Shown here: positions 1 through 12,271 of the stretch, piece after piece | Numbering within the stretch: the first letter of the stretch is position 1 | How the letters are laid out: every line of letters starts with the position of its first letter | Source: Molanna angustata | Lineage: Eukaryota > Arthropoda > Insecta > Trichoptera > Molannidae | Length of the DNA stretch: 64,000 nt | Reading direction: 5' to 3' | Assembly (NCBI GenBank): GCA_963576475.1 | Contig: OY754981.1 | Span: 434,001-498,000 of the forward strand | The notes under the pieces: generated by a model | Seen by the model: only the letters and a program-made list of their open reading frames with translations | Database searches by the model: none | Told to the model about the DNA's origin: nothing | Translations under genes and position numbers: made by a program

Positions 1-1028
1 CTATAAAAAATATTAACATTGTATTAGCACATCTCAAATTTTTTTTAACAATTTTTATAAAAATTGAATTTAGTGGCGACATTGCTGCATACAATTTGTA
101 TGGCAGTAGCCTACACACAATATCTAAGAAGACTTAATAGTTTGATACTAATCTCCAAACATACATACATACCATCATGCTGTTTTCATATTTTGGGTAG
201 GATCAAAGGACTGACATCCATACTATCCTATCTTGACCTATATACCTAGGTACATGTGTTGTATAGAAAACCAAATATCTTAAAATATTAAATAATATGT
301 ATTTATGGGTTTATAGCTTAGTTCAACTATACGTACTATCGCTATCGACAGTTGGATCTCATGTGTTACATGCAACTAGTTTTTTAAATTTTCCATGTAT
401 CTGTGCCATCACAATGTCCATACATCCAATATTTTTATCCTTGAATCTCGTCTAAGATCACCGTTTTTCATTTCATATTTTGCCCCCAAACGTTAGAGAC
501 TTGGGATTTTTAATGTGGTCACACGCAATAGTTTTTATGGCTTTGATTTTATTATTTTATCGTTTATCCCGACGATAATATCTCTTAAAAATGCATTCGG
601 TGATTGCATCAAGCCATCTTTGGGTCATTATTGCGCAATAACAAATTTCAGTTCCTGCAAATTGCTTTAAATTGCTGCAGGAAGATACTAATCGGTGTTG
701 TTGTGCAATAATTTCAACGTCTTTTTAGGTTTCTTATCTGGGTGTATTTTTCTCAAACGGTTGTGTCACAACTTGATTGTCTGTTTCTTGATTATTTCCT
801 CCGTTTTCCTCTTCCTAATTTCTTCCTGCCTGTGTTGCCCTCACGATATGGTCTGCGAGACCTCAGTGAGTAATCTGATCCATCATACGCTCTTCCGTGA
901 TTGTCTGTCATCTGTCACCGGCTGTTGTAATATATATCCTTCCTGTAGTAACTGAATCCATCCGTCAAAGAATCTTTTGTGTGATGCTTATGTTATTTCT
1001 TCATAGTACATACGTATCATTTGTGTAT
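1..1028. other. AT-rich non-coding stretch
   Basis: No exon, RNA gene or element with clear ends is visible. Short open frames near 64-249 and 695-1106 show no recognisable motif and look like chance. A short run of TACA repeats near 165-175 resembles the ACATACATACCATCA tails of the retrotransposon family seen elsewhere in the window. Confidence 0.6.
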
Positions 1029-1165
1029 ATTCTCGTTCACCACCACATTCTGAATGTTGCCTTTTTAGTGAGACGAGACACGCATGTTTCGTGCTTACTT
1101 TTATAATGTACCTCACACCTGTCGCTGGGTACCCCACATTGTGGGATATGCCATGATGGTATGAA
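1029..1165 (+). repeat. Retrotransposon-tail repeat, copy 1
   Basis: It shares the string ACATTCTGAATGTTGCCTTTTTAG with small changes with copies near 1960, 4400 and, inverted, 19140. It then runs through a GTGGGATATGCC box into GATGGTATG-type 3' sequence. The same GTGATGGTATGTATG terminus closes the RTE-like remnants at 26229-26656 and 40416-40780, so this is probably the non-coding tail of the same or a parasitic family. Confidence 0.55.
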
Positions 1166-1939
1166 TGAATTAATTATTCTCGTTTATTTTCCTTTTCCTT
1201 TTTTTATTATGCTGGCATTGGAGACATTTTCAATCCTATCTTTTGGAAATTTTATGATAATATTTTTTCTCAATTCAAAATTAAACACTGATGAAGTCGT
1301 TAAGTATGGTTAAAATCGCACCACTTTTAGCTACAAGAACAGTTGTCATGTTACTTAATAAATTTATTTACGTATTATTTAAGTATTTAATAATGTACAT
1401 ATATGTAAATATGTTTTCTTTTTGAAATTAAATTTACATCATAAAGAAGATATATATTTATTCTTTACGACCGATTAAACTCAGCGAATTCCTGATTACA
1501 ATTATAGGAATAATGAATACATGCAGGAATTCATATATAATTTATACATCGTTAAAAATATTAATAATATTAATATTTATGTTTTATCGATATCAAGCTG
1601 CGATACAGTTAACTAGGAATCGAGCTGACCCAATATATCGGCGTCCGCACACAACATGGCGCTAAACACACATTCACTTGGTATGTTATAAACAAGATTA
1701 TTACTAAGATATGGTATCTCTCCATTTCTCTACTTTATCGACAGTAGGTGCTAACTCGTGCCAATGACTACCGTTGCCTTCATAGGTTAATTTTTTTTTA
1801 TATTCGATTATTAAAACGACAAGAGGTCAATAAAAACCATTGACATAACCTCAAAAACTTGAATTTGCAATCAAATGTCATATTTATATTTCGTTATATG
1901 TAAAATAAATTCCTGTTTTGTTTGGCTGAAAGCAATTAC
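1166..1939. other. Non-coding stretch
   Basis: AT-rich sequence with no gene, RNA or bounded element that I can recognise. Confidence 0.55.
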
Positions 1940-2081
1940 GTTCAGCAATGAGGTTCACCATCCATTCTGAATGTAGTGCCTTTTTATGTGAGATGAGACT
2001 GGTGTGTGGGTATAAACGCGTGTGTCGTGCTTCCTTTTATTTTATTTACATTGTGGGATATGCTGTGATGGTATGTATGGA
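1940..2081 (+). repeat. Retrotransposon-tail repeat, copy 2
   Basis: It begins with TTCAGCAATGAGGTTCACC, also found at 4381, followed by the ATTCTGAATGTAGTGCC box and a GTGGGATATGC box. It ends in GTGATGGTATGTATGG. This is the best complete 3' end of this family in the window. A 69-codon open frame over it has no known domain and is not treated as a gene. Confidence 0.6.
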
Positions 2082-3337
2082 ACTAGATCTAGATAATATA
2101 TATGTATCTATTTCTTGTCCGCGCTACGACAACTCCGTTGCATTTTTCTCTGAGTGATCTTTAGTTGTCTTATTTATATCGACAGTTCATTACTACCGAT
2201 CTATTTGACTGATTACCTAACAGTTCCTAATAGTAGTCGGTTAATGTCTTACAATTATTTTTGGCAAGCAACTATTATATTGTGTTCCTTGATTATCGAA
2301 TGCTATCATTTGCCATTGTTGATCACATTTGTATTTGTATTAGATATCATTTTTTTCTCTATTTTCTTATTGTGTTTCCTTTCTTTGCTCTTATGGATGC
2401 TTTCACATCTCTCGTTCCCTAGTTTCACCGCTTCAAATACCTCCACTTGGGTAATTTCATATCTTCTATGCCAAGATCTCATGTGGTCACTCTTACCGAT
2501 ATTGTATGGCTCCTTGAATTTTTTTGACATTCTTTATAATTATCTCATAATATCCATCTTAAATTCCTTTGGATACTTTCACAGATCCATTAATAGTTTT
2601 TCTTATGCCTTGACAAAACATTTTAACATTTCCAGAGAAGTCATTGGGTAATTCCAGGCCTTCTTTATCTCTATTTATGGCGTATTTGACTAATTTATTT
2701 TGTACTTTATAGTTCTTTTTTGCTCTTTATTCACTTTCAGTTCCTTCTTTGTCTTTTTCTTTTCATCCACACCTATATTCAAACTATCATTCTACTTCGG
2801 GTTGCTTTTATTTCCTCTTATTTTATCAATATCACAGACATTCTCTATTGTCTTGCATACAGTCTCTTTCAGGGTTATCCATGCCTCTTTGTATCTACTG
2901 AGACATTAATCGGTTCTTGTTGATTTTGTATTGTTTTATCACAGTTGGTGCTTGTGCCGCTGTTGCGCGCGTTTTCCGCAATTCGTTGTAGGTACGTTGC
3001 GAAAATAGGTCTTAGCGGAAGTTCTAAAAATAGTGTTAATGGGTTGGCACACAAGTCTATGTATATGCAGACAACTCTTTGATCTGATGTAATAATAACT
3101 GGTTCATGATTATTGTTACTGTTGATCCCACAAGTTCAAGATTAAATATCATTTAATGTATTGCGTACAATTTACTTAAACTACAATAAATTTCTGTTGT
3201 TATTCTATTTATACATATATTTTTACTCGCAATTTTCAAGCTTATTTTTCATAATACAATTTCTCTTGTAAAGATTGCGTAAGTACTATGAGTTTTGTCG
3301 TGATGTTTTTGCGTATGTCATCTATAAAACAGTTCAA
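2082..3337. other. T-rich stretch, possible decayed ORF on minus strand
   Basis: The plus strand is strongly pyrimidine-rich from about 2160 to 2930. The minus strand therefore reads as lysine-rich fragments with several stops, which is how an old LINE ORF can look, but no motif is preserved. Nothing else is recognisable to 3337. Confidence 0.3.
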
Positions 3338-3338
3338 A

Positions 3339-3527
3339 ATTAAAACTATGAAAAAATTATATTTAATTTTACGTTCTACTTAAATATTTCGCAAACGCGA
3401 CTCCCATTCACCGGTATCGCTCTATGATGAGCATCGTCAGAATGGTTGATACCGGTGAATGGGAGTCGTGTTTGCGAAAAATTTAAGTAGAACGTAAAAT
3501 TAAATATAATTTTTTCATAGTTTTAAT
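3339..3527. mobile_element. Foldback (MITE-like) element
   Basis: Two arms of about 80 bp are near-perfect inverted copies. The left arm runs from TTAAAACTATG through ACGTTCTACTTAAAT to the ACCGGTATC box, and the right arm returns through GATACCGGTGAATGGGAGTC to CATAGTTTTAATT. The short centre holds CTCTATGATGAGCATCGTCAG. No coding capacity is seen. The target duplication is not certain because the flanks are AT-rich. Confidence 0.75.
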
Positions 3528-4324
3528 TGATTATGGAGTTCTATTATGAAGTGACAGTGTCTAATATTGAAAAAATTACAGTTCAAAATTTATTTCTTCT
3601 CTTTGATTTCATCTGTCAAAACTTTCAAAATGCCATCACATTCTGGAATTTTAAGAATCTATACAATGAAAATTTATTCAATTTATTCATTCAGAGATTG
3701 TCGACCTTTCAATAATAAAATAGAGTCCACCTAAACTAATTATGTAGTGCAGATTTACATTTAGACACAGACCACTGATTGTTTCGATTGTTGTTTTATA
3801 ATATTTTTTGTTAGTTTATTACGTGTCATTTGTTTTATGGATCAGAGTGCGAAACACTTAATTTTTAATGATTACGATGCTATTTTATAATTGGACTTAA
3901 ACATATTTTTTAATGACTAGTTTGATTATAGATAATAAAGCTTTTAAGTCGTTATCTTCTAGTTGTAGTTATTCTAGATAATATATTCTAATAATTAAAA
4001 TTCCTATCTAATAACCAAGTTTTGTCGTTGAAGTATGTTACTATATCTAAATTGATGTCTATGAGTGATTTTTCGCTAGTTGATCAATTTGTCAAATTCT
4101 TATGCAATCGAAATATTGATTAATACAGTTTCGTAGCCGATTTCTATATACTTTATAATATTATGTAATGAATATTTTTCCACACAATTTCTTTATGGTT
4201 TTAAAGAAATTGATTTAAAAGTCTGAAGGTATGAAATTAGACTAATCTTAGTTATGAAAACAATACATTTATAAAAAAAACTATTTTAATAGTGTTTCCA
4301 TTCTTAATATCATCGTTTTTGTGT
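3528..4324. other. Non-coding stretch
   Basis: AT-rich sequence. A 62-codon open frame at 3527-3715 has no recognisable domain and starts inside the foldback arm. Nothing else is supported. Confidence 0.5.
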
Positions 4325-4476
4325 GTACCGTAAGAGACGAGTAATCGAAAATACAACAGGCAACAATAACATCTCATTTAGTTCAGCAATGAGGTTCACC
4401 ACACATTCTGAATGTAGTGCCTTTTTAGGTGAGACTAGATTTGTGTGTGGAGATATATGCTTGCTGTGTTGTGCTT
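4325..4476 (+). repeat. Retrotransposon-tail repeat, copy 3
   Basis: This copy includes an upstream part (TCGAAAATACAACAGGCAAC) that also occurs, inverted, near 19170-19200. It then has the GTTCAGCAATGAGGTTCACC and ATTCTGAATGTAGTGCC boxes. The terminal GTGATGGTATG part is missing, so it is truncated at its 3' side. Confidence 0.6.
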
Positions 4477-4799
4477 CTTTTATTTATTTATATATTTTAA
4501 AAATTTAACAATATAATAAATAAGAATGACAAGAAATTGTAACTCAATAAGCCCACCTTTGATTTCATGCTGGTAACAAAGCAATGAATTATGTCTGTGT
4601 AAGGTGGCTCCTGGACATACAGGATATGTTCACGGACCTGATACTTAACACATTATCGTATGTGGTAAGGCATCGATACAAAGACGAATTCTGAGCGGCG
4701 TTAGTGTTTTTTTTTTTTGTCTAAAAAGAACGTTGAGGTTCATTAAGTCTGAGGTCCTTCGTTTGTCTGTAAAGTCCCCAATTCATATTTGAATTAGGG

Positions 4800-4870
4800 A
4801 CTTTATAAGGTAACGCACACCTGGCGTTGGTTATCCCACATTATGGTACCTATATGTGGATAGTATAAAT
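4800..4870 (+). repeat. Fragment of the same tail family
   Basis: GTAACGCACACCTGGCGTTGG...CCCACATTATGG matches, with drift, the stretch at 1107-1160 (GTACCTCACACCTGTCGCTGG...CCCACATTGTGG). It may be the displaced 3' part of the copy at 4325-4476. Confidence 0.45.
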
Positions 4871-4889
4871 TAATCAATCAAAATATTAA

Positions 4890-5226
4890 ACCGAGTGAAA
4901 GAATGTATGATGAAGAAAGATGTCATTATTAGAATGAAAGTGAACACATTGAGATGGTTTGGTCACATGGGAAGAATGAATTAGGAACGCCTGACGAAGA
5001 AAATATACAGTGCGAACGTCGGGGACGCCTAAAAAAGGGATGGCACGACCATGTGAACGATATTCTGAAAGACAGAAATGTTGGAAGTGTGAGTTGCAAA
5101 CGAACGTGTATGAGATGATGCATGAATGTGGACGAAGCGAGGGATGCGTGTCAGGATAGTAAACTGTGGCGTTCGGTTCTCTCTGCCTACCCCGCGAGGG
5201 ATATGGCGTAATGGTATGTATGTATG
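4890..5226 (+). pseudogene. RTE-like non-LTR retrotransposon, ORF C-terminus remnant
   Basis: Translated in pieces, this matches the better copy at 26229-26656 almost word for word: a LRWFGHMGRMN block, the GRGRPRKGWHDHVN-type block, and a CMNVDEARDACQD block. It ends at TACCCCGCGAGGGATATGGCG and TATGTATGTATG. An in-frame stop replaces a codon after GRMN, and a deletion shifts the frame before the arginine-rich block. It is a dead 5'-truncated insertion. Confidence 0.75.
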
Positions 5227-7267
5227 TGAATAGTGACCAACACATACATATCTTTCCTCTGCATGAGTGTACACTTTTTGAGAATGCATTTTTTGGACAA
5301 ATATATAATTTATTTCTACTCAATAATCCAATCAACATATCAAATCTATGAAACTATTATGTTCGAGTTAAATATACATAAATCTAGGCAAGTTGTATGT
5401 CTAGTGAAAACGAAATACGTTGTATTAGTACTATTAGTAGTATAAAATAAATAATTATTCATGACGTAATACTGTGCCATGTCGAATTTGTTTTAAAATA
5501 TCAAGTGGATTGATGAATTATCCATTTCTGATTATCGCAACATAATTTCCAATTATCCATCTACATAATATTGACATGGCCTACACACAAAACTAATAAA
5601 TATGACGATGATTCATCAATAGTATGAGTATTGCCTGGTGTTTAATAATCTAATCTCGATCCAAAACAAACTGTTTGTGACACAAACTGTAAATTGAATC
5701 ACCTTCTGCATTGTAATATTATCATTTGTTGTTGTTGTCCTCGTAGACACACGCTCCTCCCTAATTCTCTATTATTTCACACGACTCACGTCCTGACACC
5801 ACTCCTTAGAGGCAACTTTACGGTTCTAATTCAGTTGGCTGTCACGCACTTTGATTAAAATATTTGTGATATGGTTTTTTTTTTGTTGGTATCAGCCGTT
5901 TCTTTGGCATCTCAAGTCCTCATTAGAATTCATCGCGTGGTGTACGACTATTAAGTTGTTGCATTCCACAGTTTGCCTATTTTTTCGGTTTGCGTTTTTT
6001 TAGCTCCTAAGCGGACAAGTTTTGATAGAACTCCATAGCAAATCGCTTTAAAGACACTGACACTGAAGATGATCACCCTGTGTTCGATACTGCGTTGTTA
6101 GTGTCAATAAATTAATATGGCAGAACTTAAAATTTCCTGCTTTTCTTAGTGCCGAAGCTTCCGACAGACTAATTATTATTTTTATTTTATTAGATTGTTA
6201 AGAAATAATGAAATTAATTACGACAGTAAGGAAACGAAGGAGAGAATAACGTTCAGGTACTATTATTTGACAAATAAAATTTCTTTAGGTATTTCTGAAA
6301 CATCTATCTATATATTATTACGTGAAACGAAAAATTTGGGCCCTTTTTTAAGCAAACTGCGCGCACTGAGGAGTTGGAGATATGACATAGTTAAAGTTTA
6401 TATGGAGAAGGAGTGTTGAGTGCAGAAAGCTAAAATTTTTACAAAATATGTGTTAAAAATACATTTATTTATTTATTTAACATACTATGTATATAATTCA
6501 CATAAAAATATAATTCACAAGTAGTAATTTTTACATTAGTTTTTCTTTTGCAATGCCTCATCAAAAAGATTCCAATATTGTGCTTGATGAGGTAATCACT
6601 TACACTGATAAATATAAAATATCAAATATAAAGCAATTAAATCAAAGTCATACATAAAGTAATTAAATCAAAGTCATGCATGAACAAACAATCAAACAAA
6701 CATTAAAAAAATGAAAAATAAGGAATACAGACAATTGAAACATATCAAACACATTCAAATAAAAAAAGGAAATACAGGCAATTGAAACTTATCAGCAACA
6801 AATCGAAAAGAACCAATTTAGAATGTTAGATGCAATTTTAATTTTTGTGTAAACTTTTTATATTCCTAAATATTTTTTTATTAAATCAAATAAAAAAATA
6901 TTTCACGTCAATCCATAGATTTTTTACTTTTATAAATTCGAAATTAAATCGTACCTTAAACAGAGATAGCCGTCATCGAACCGCACATCACACTATAATA
7001 GGCATGATGACTAATTTTGAAAAACTATCTCACGATGTTTTTACGCATTCACTGTTTTCAAATATATATACATTTCTACATAAAATAAAGGTTTAGTAGC
7101 AAAAATCGCCATTTTAAAATCAAATTTGACATTTACGCCAAAAAAAGCTTGTAGTATCATGGCGGCTGCCGACCCTGACGGTGACGTCATGGTATCGTAA
7201 TCTGCATATCACTTCTATATGTAATATATGTGTTCTAAGACGATTTGTGTATTTATAATCAATTCAA
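5227..7267. other. Non-coding stretch
   Basis: No gene is seen. Around 6060-6095 the plus strand carries CTGAAGATGATCACC...GTTCGATAC, a weak match to the CTGANGA...GAAAC layout of PLE-type hammerhead motifs. TTTATTTATTTATT near 6463 is like the tails of truncated LINEs. Open frames up to 83 codons show no domain. Confidence 0.45.
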
Positions 7268-7390
7268 AAGTGCATAAGTGTTGTGCGGTCCCTAAATGTA
7301 CAAACACGACGAAAAAAACACCTACTGAGGTATTTGTATTCGTCCCACGCGAAAAAAAAGAGAAATAAGTGATTAAATTTCGCACGGCGA
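7268..7390 (+). pseudogene. THAP-type zinc finger remnant
   Basis: The plus frame reads HKCCAVPKCTNTTKKTP followed by EVFVFVPREKKEK, then a stop. C-x(2-4)-C at the start, then a short basic stretch and an FVPR-like segment, is the N-terminal pattern of THAP zinc fingers, common in P-element-type transposases. The frame is interrupted by stops soon after, and the expected later Cys/His pair and AVPTIF motif are not found. I read this as a decayed transposase start, not a host gene. Confidence 0.5.
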
Positions 7391-8156
7391 GACACAAGTG
7401 AATTTTATTAAGTACGCGTTTACAATGAAGTACAGTATTTGTTCCCCCACTTTTAGCTCTCAATAATATAATATTTACCATTATTTAGGCAATAAGCATA
7501 TAAAGAACTTCATTAATGTCCAAACGTCAAAATAGGCCATCATAAGTTTCCCGCGTATGTTTTTAGCTTATGAACACATAATGTAGAGAGAAGAAGGAGC
7601 ATATTTTATCGATTTTCGAGATGTAAGTTGTATTTAAATTACAGATAAATAAAGTACTTATATGTACTTATTATTAAGTTTTTACGTTTCGAAATTCTGA
7701 TGAACAAAAGTCTTTGTTCGACGCAAAGAAATATCCGACCATCAAAAGTTCCATTCTAGTTAAAAGTAGTTAAGACAGGCAGAAAAATAACTACTATGGC
7801 TGCTATTGCTAAAAATAAAGAAAGCAGATAAATATAGCTTGTTATGAACACAATACAAATAACGAGCGCTATGTAATAATTCGTATGCTGCTAAAATTGT
7901 AACGATGTTTTAAAACGCATGCTTCGCGTAATCGCCGTCGTTTCGCAAATCGCTTCATTGCATGAAAAAAATATAGCTTGCTAGTTTAGTTTGGCAGTGA
8001 CCAGCATCATAACATGTCGAACGTTCGTCAGCTCACCATCGCGTGACAAAATTGTAGAATACTAAAACTAAATTAGTTTACCATACGTTGCGAGCGTTCA
8101 TTATTTATTTATTTATTCAATAAAAACTAAGTTACATACAAAATACAATTAACATA
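7391..8156. other. Non-coding stretch, possibly decayed transposon body
   Basis: No gene is seen. ATATAGCTTGTTATGAA-like strings recur at about 7836, 7970 and 9507, which suggests 7.1-9.8 kb is built from pieces of one old element family. TTTATTTATTTATT near 8103 resembles a LINE tail. Confidence 0.35.
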
Positions 8157-8742
8157 GGCCCGATATTACAGTCGGCCCTCAACTCATTGAGTTTGCCAAA
8201 CTCAAGATTAATGTTAAGGGGAGATTGAATCCATTTCCGTATTACAGTGCAATATGACATGTCAGTTACTAAATCTTCAATTATAGACATATTTCACTTT
8301 TTCTGTGGTTATTATCTGTCAAATTTAAATAACCTCAAATAATACGAAATACAAAACGGGACGCTACGACTTTAAATACCATTGTTTTATCATCCAACAT
8401 GGTAAATTTAATTTTTTTCACCAAAATAATGCTTTTAAATGCCCGTGTTCGTTTCAATACGGCTGTCAGTTTGTTTTGTTGTGTGGCGCCACCTTCGATA
8501 CAACACTGAAACTACACACGTTGCCTAACGCCTCTAGTGATAGAAACTGAAACTACACGAGTTGCCTAGCAAATGACAGTTGACTCACAGTTAAGTACTT
8601 AATCTGCCAGAAACGTTGAGTTAAATATTTGTCGTTTTAGTGACGTATTTGAGGGAAGATTAGGTCTAAACGGACACTGTAATACGCTATATTTTTGTAA
8701 AACTTGAGTTTAGCTCTTAAACTGACACTGTAATACCGGCCC
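8157..8742. mobile_element. Non-autonomous DNA transposon, GGCC-type ends
   Basis: The left end GGCCCGATATTACAGT pairs with the right end ACTGTAATACCGGCCC. Both ends are flanked by ATA, a possible 3-bp duplication. GGGCC-type ends with a 3-bp T/A duplication fit PIF/Harbinger, but no transposase is present, so the superfamily is an inference. The element is 586 bp. A partial copy of its right half lies at 51425-51641, which confirms the right boundary at CCGGCCC. Confidence 0.65.
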
Positions 8743-8934
8743 ATAGTGTCCCCCGATAGGTAGGCGAGTATCTAGGTAAATTGAAACTATTTGCTTTGAT
8801 GAATACTTGTTCCATTTATATTTAATTTGTTTTAGTTTTAAGTATCTAATTAAAATATTAATATATCGATAACACCAAAATAAACATAGTCCAGACCGAC
8901 AATTAATGCGTATATTGTATTGAAGACTATCAGA

Positions 8935-9150
8935 AGAATTGACGCGACCATACTATGACGTCGTGCGCTCTGATTGTTTTTTCTCATAAAATGGCGGACT
9001 AACACATTTTGTATTTTTATATTTATAATATTATTATTATTCACTCCTATTAATTAAAAAAAAAACATTTTTTAAATCTTTATAACCTATTTTATTTTTT
9101 AAAATCATAATTTCAATGATTTTTTTCTTACAGTCATCACACCTATTACA
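8935..9150 (+). repeat. Dispersed repeat, copy A
   Basis: This pairs with 9575-9785. Shared landmarks are TGACGTC, GCGCTCTGATTG, CATAAAATGGCGGAC, AAAATCATAATTTCAATGATTTTTT and CTTACNGTCATCAC. The two copies are direct, about 640 bp apart, and diverged with small indels. Confidence 0.65.
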
Positions 9151-9574
9151 TATTTTAATATATTAATCATAATATGTATATGAATCATAACAGTTATCCC
9201 ATATGTATATTAGATTCATCATAATACATTGTGTATTTCCATTTCAACCTCATGTAACACTGTACAACTCCCACAAACAATATAATTACATCATTTTATT
9301 TTATAATCAAGCAATGAAAGCCACCAAGTTATTTATTTCTGAAACGTTAAATATTCTCCACCACGTTACAATACTCGGTGCGTGTTATAACAGATGCGTC
9401 AACGATTCAATAGAGCGGATAGCGATATTATTTGGTTTATTGTCCCAAATAAACCAAATAAATCAATAAATAAAAATAGCATGTTAAAAATAAGCAGCAT
9501 ATTCCATATAGCTTGTTATGAAAAAAATAGCCATTTCGAACAACACAACAGTTGACAGTAACAAACACAATTGA
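9151..9574. other. Spacer between repeat copies
   Basis: AT-rich sequence with no gene. It contains one further ATATAGCTTGTTATGAA string near 9507. Confidence 0.45.
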
Positions 9575-9785
9575 CAGTGACAATATGGTGACGTCATGCG
9601 CTCTGATTGGTGTTTCACATAAAATGGCGGACAAACATATTTTGTATTTTTATTTTAATAATATTAATATTATTCGCTCTTTTAAAATGAAAATAAATAT
9701 ATTTTTTCAAATCTTTATAACATATTTTATCTAATAAAATCATAATTTCAATGATTTTTTCTTACTGTCATCACGCCTATTGGCA
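9575..9785 (+). repeat. Dispersed repeat, copy B
   Basis: This is the second direct copy of the block at 8935-9150, with the same order of landmarks ending at TCATCACGCCTATT. Both copies contain CATAAAATGGCGGAC. Confidence 0.65.
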
Positions 9786-10111
9786 GCAGCTATCGTGTGA
9801 TTACGAAAAAAAAAATACATAATCTCCTGTGAAACAATTTAAATGGTACCTATTTAAATAATTACACTTAGCAATATGTGAAAATTAAATTTCGTACCTC
9901 TTGATGAATACAGTCATGATGTCCCATTACTTTTCAAACATAATAGTTTAATGAATTACGGTCGAATATTGATTGACCTCTGAACGGTCACGTGACATCA
10001 AATATGTTATTTCATAGTCTCGCTAATTGTACGTACTTATTTCAAAAGAAGAACTACACAATTTAGGAGAGTAGTTTCAAAACGAGAAAATGTCTGTTAA
10101 ACGAAGTCAAT
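9786..10111. other. Non-coding stretch
   Basis: Nothing is recognised. TGACATCAAATATGTTATTTCATAG and similar AT-rich sequence precedes the small reading frame at 10112. Confidence 0.4.
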
Positions 10112-10276
10112 ATGGAATATATTGTGGAGGCATTCAGCAAAAGCAGCTTTCCAAACAAAGAAACCTTTCCTATTCATGAAATATATAATGTGAAGAACAA
10201 TGATTGGGCATTGTTCGATCACCTCAAATTTATATCAAATTATACCGATCAAAGTGTACTTATTGATTGTAAGTAA
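10112..10276 (+). CDS. Unrecognised 54-codon ORF or first exon
   Basis: An ATG opens a frame starting MEYIVEAFSKSSFPNK and ending QSVLIDCK with a TAA. The composition is unlike the surrounding AT-rich noise: mixed acidic, aromatic and few low-complexity residues. A consensus GTAAGT lies at 10269-10274, so the same stretch could be a coding first exon that splices after codon 52 rather than a complete peptide. I do not recognise the family, and no downstream exon is evident. It may also be a transposon fragment. Confidence 0.22.
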   Translation: MEYIVEAFSKSSFPNKETFPIHEIYNVKNNDWALFDHLKFISNYTDQSVLIDCK

Positions 10277-11204
10277 AATCATTAATCTATCTACTTTCAA
10301 ATTTATTTTATTCAGCGTTTGACTGCTGCATATGTCACAATAAGAAAAAACACAACATTTGCTATTCGTAAGGGAAATAAAAAAAATGAAATAAGATTGC
10401 GCCGGGTGTAAGTGTCCCGCTTGTCAAATATAAATTTTCCAGATTCATAATGTAATCAATCGCTTCATCGATATGTACAAAAAAATGTTTGATCACCACT
10501 ACACAGGCTGTTCACACACTGTCAGCTCCGCAGTCACATCTAGGGAATTCTCGCCATCCACATTTGAAGGCAAAATCAGCAAACCTGCCATGGCCAGTTC
10601 AGATTCTGTTTAGTGCCGACCAGATCTTTCATTGCTTTCAAACAATGCATCAGTTGATACTTTTCGTTTTACGGACATTGAACGATCACGTTGTTTTATA
10701 TTTTTGATGTACCTACTTATATTTCTAATTTACAAAATGTACCTAGATCTGGCAACATCGTTTCAATATTGTTTATAAACAGTTTGGTGCGCTTGTTGTT
10801 ATGACATTGGTTGCATAATTTACAGCTTACGTAATGGTTGTATGTTTATTTTTTCTTCAAGAATCTCTCCTAATTTGGTTATGTGGGCTTCAGCTATTGT
10901 TGTTTCCATTCTCGGCATTTGCTATTTCGTTTGCTGTGTGAACCATCTGTAATACCCAGTTACATATATCTACCTACATTACCTATTGAAACATGATTTA
11001 GAACAAACTGTTGTGTTGATTTGGCATTTACTCGAGTTCTTATTTATAAATTTTTAAAAATTTTAAATTAGTATCGATTTGATTTTAATCTTTTGTTAAC
11101 CTATTCCTTGTTGTTGTTTGATTCGCATTTCATAATTTCCTACCCTTCTTTCCCAGTTCATCTGGCTTTCTTGTTCTTAGTCTCCATGATCTACGATTCT
11201 GAAA
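10277..11204. other. Non-coding stretch
   Basis: No gene or bounded element is seen. A 72-codon frame near 10489-10707 has no domain. Confidence 0.45.
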
Positions 11205-11310
11205 TGTATCCTGTGGGATATCTTGAGCCGGCTCTTTCTCAATATATGTCCATCGTATCTCTGGTTGTCTACCTCTTCCTTACGTAGAGCACAGTTTTGT
11301 CGATTTGTCC
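11205..11310. repeat. Dispersed repeat shared with 51855-51950
   Basis: TCCTGTGGGATATCTTGAGCC...CTTTCTCAATA...GAGCACAGTTTTG lines up with TCCTGTGGGACACCTTGTGCC...CTTCTCAATA...GAGCACAATTTTG at 51863-51945. Two diverged copies show this is a repeat, which matters because the 51.9-kb copy ends in an exon-like donor. Confidence 0.55.
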
Positions 11311-12271
11311 CAAAGCAGTATTAAATATTTCACTAACTACGTTTATTTATTTGATATTTTTGATAACAAATTCAATGGTCATGATGCCTTCTTCTTTGCA
11401 GTCATTTATTTCTAGTTGATTTATAATCCTCGTATAATATGATTCTGATTTAGTTCATACATTAATATCCAATATGCTCAGGGCTCTGTTTTTCGTATAA
11501 TTATATTTAACTGTCGATACTAGTTAATTATGTATTGAACGATATTGTTTAAATTGAAATTTTCACTTTTAGCTTACATTAATCATAATTGTTTTTTATT
11601 ATTGTCGTAATATTATTTAGCGAATACAGCCGTTGGGTTCTTAGAGTTGAACGAATATAACGCTTTTTCTTGGTACGACTTATTGGTTCTCAATATTGTA
11701 TTAACTATAGGCACACGATATTAGAAATGTTTATAATATTACGTTACATTTGAAATGATAGACGACCCGTTTCGTAATCGGTCGTGACCGCCTGCGAATA
11801 TCCAATTAGTTCCAAGGAATGTCTCACTTCTCGTTTAGAGTAGTTACAACCTTTGGCCACATTTTTGGATCGGAAGGAGTGGCGAAAATTGGTTGTATTA
11901 AGACACAGTTTTCTTGTTTCTGAAATTGGTGTTCTCACTGTTGTGCATTACGCTTCCTCAATTAGACAGTCTATCCATATGTCTTCTGTATTAATTCTTA
12001 TCAAAAACCTGTTTGTTCTATTTTTATTACCTATTAATAATGGAATTTCAATATATTATTGTTGTTATGAAGAATGGAGTCAAGAATTCTTTTGTTTTAA
12101 CCTCGATTTGTATTCTTCATTTTTGATGTTCTTTTGATTTAATCCTTCGTAATTTTTTCTTCGTGATTACTGGAATTTTGAAATCGATTTTAACTAACTT
12201 TCCGATCAGTTAGAACTATGAAACTTTCAGAGTGTGTGTAGCGTATACTCGATGAGGATGCACGTTACCAG
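11311..12271. other. Non-coding stretch
   Basis: No supported gene. Open frames at 11744-11938 and 11853-12137 overlap on opposite strands and have no known motif. Confidence 0.45.

Noticed and set aside
5029..5338. Minus-strand frames over the RTE-like remnant
   Set aside because: They are antisense to the recognised retrotransposon sequence, and the same shadows occur over its relatives.
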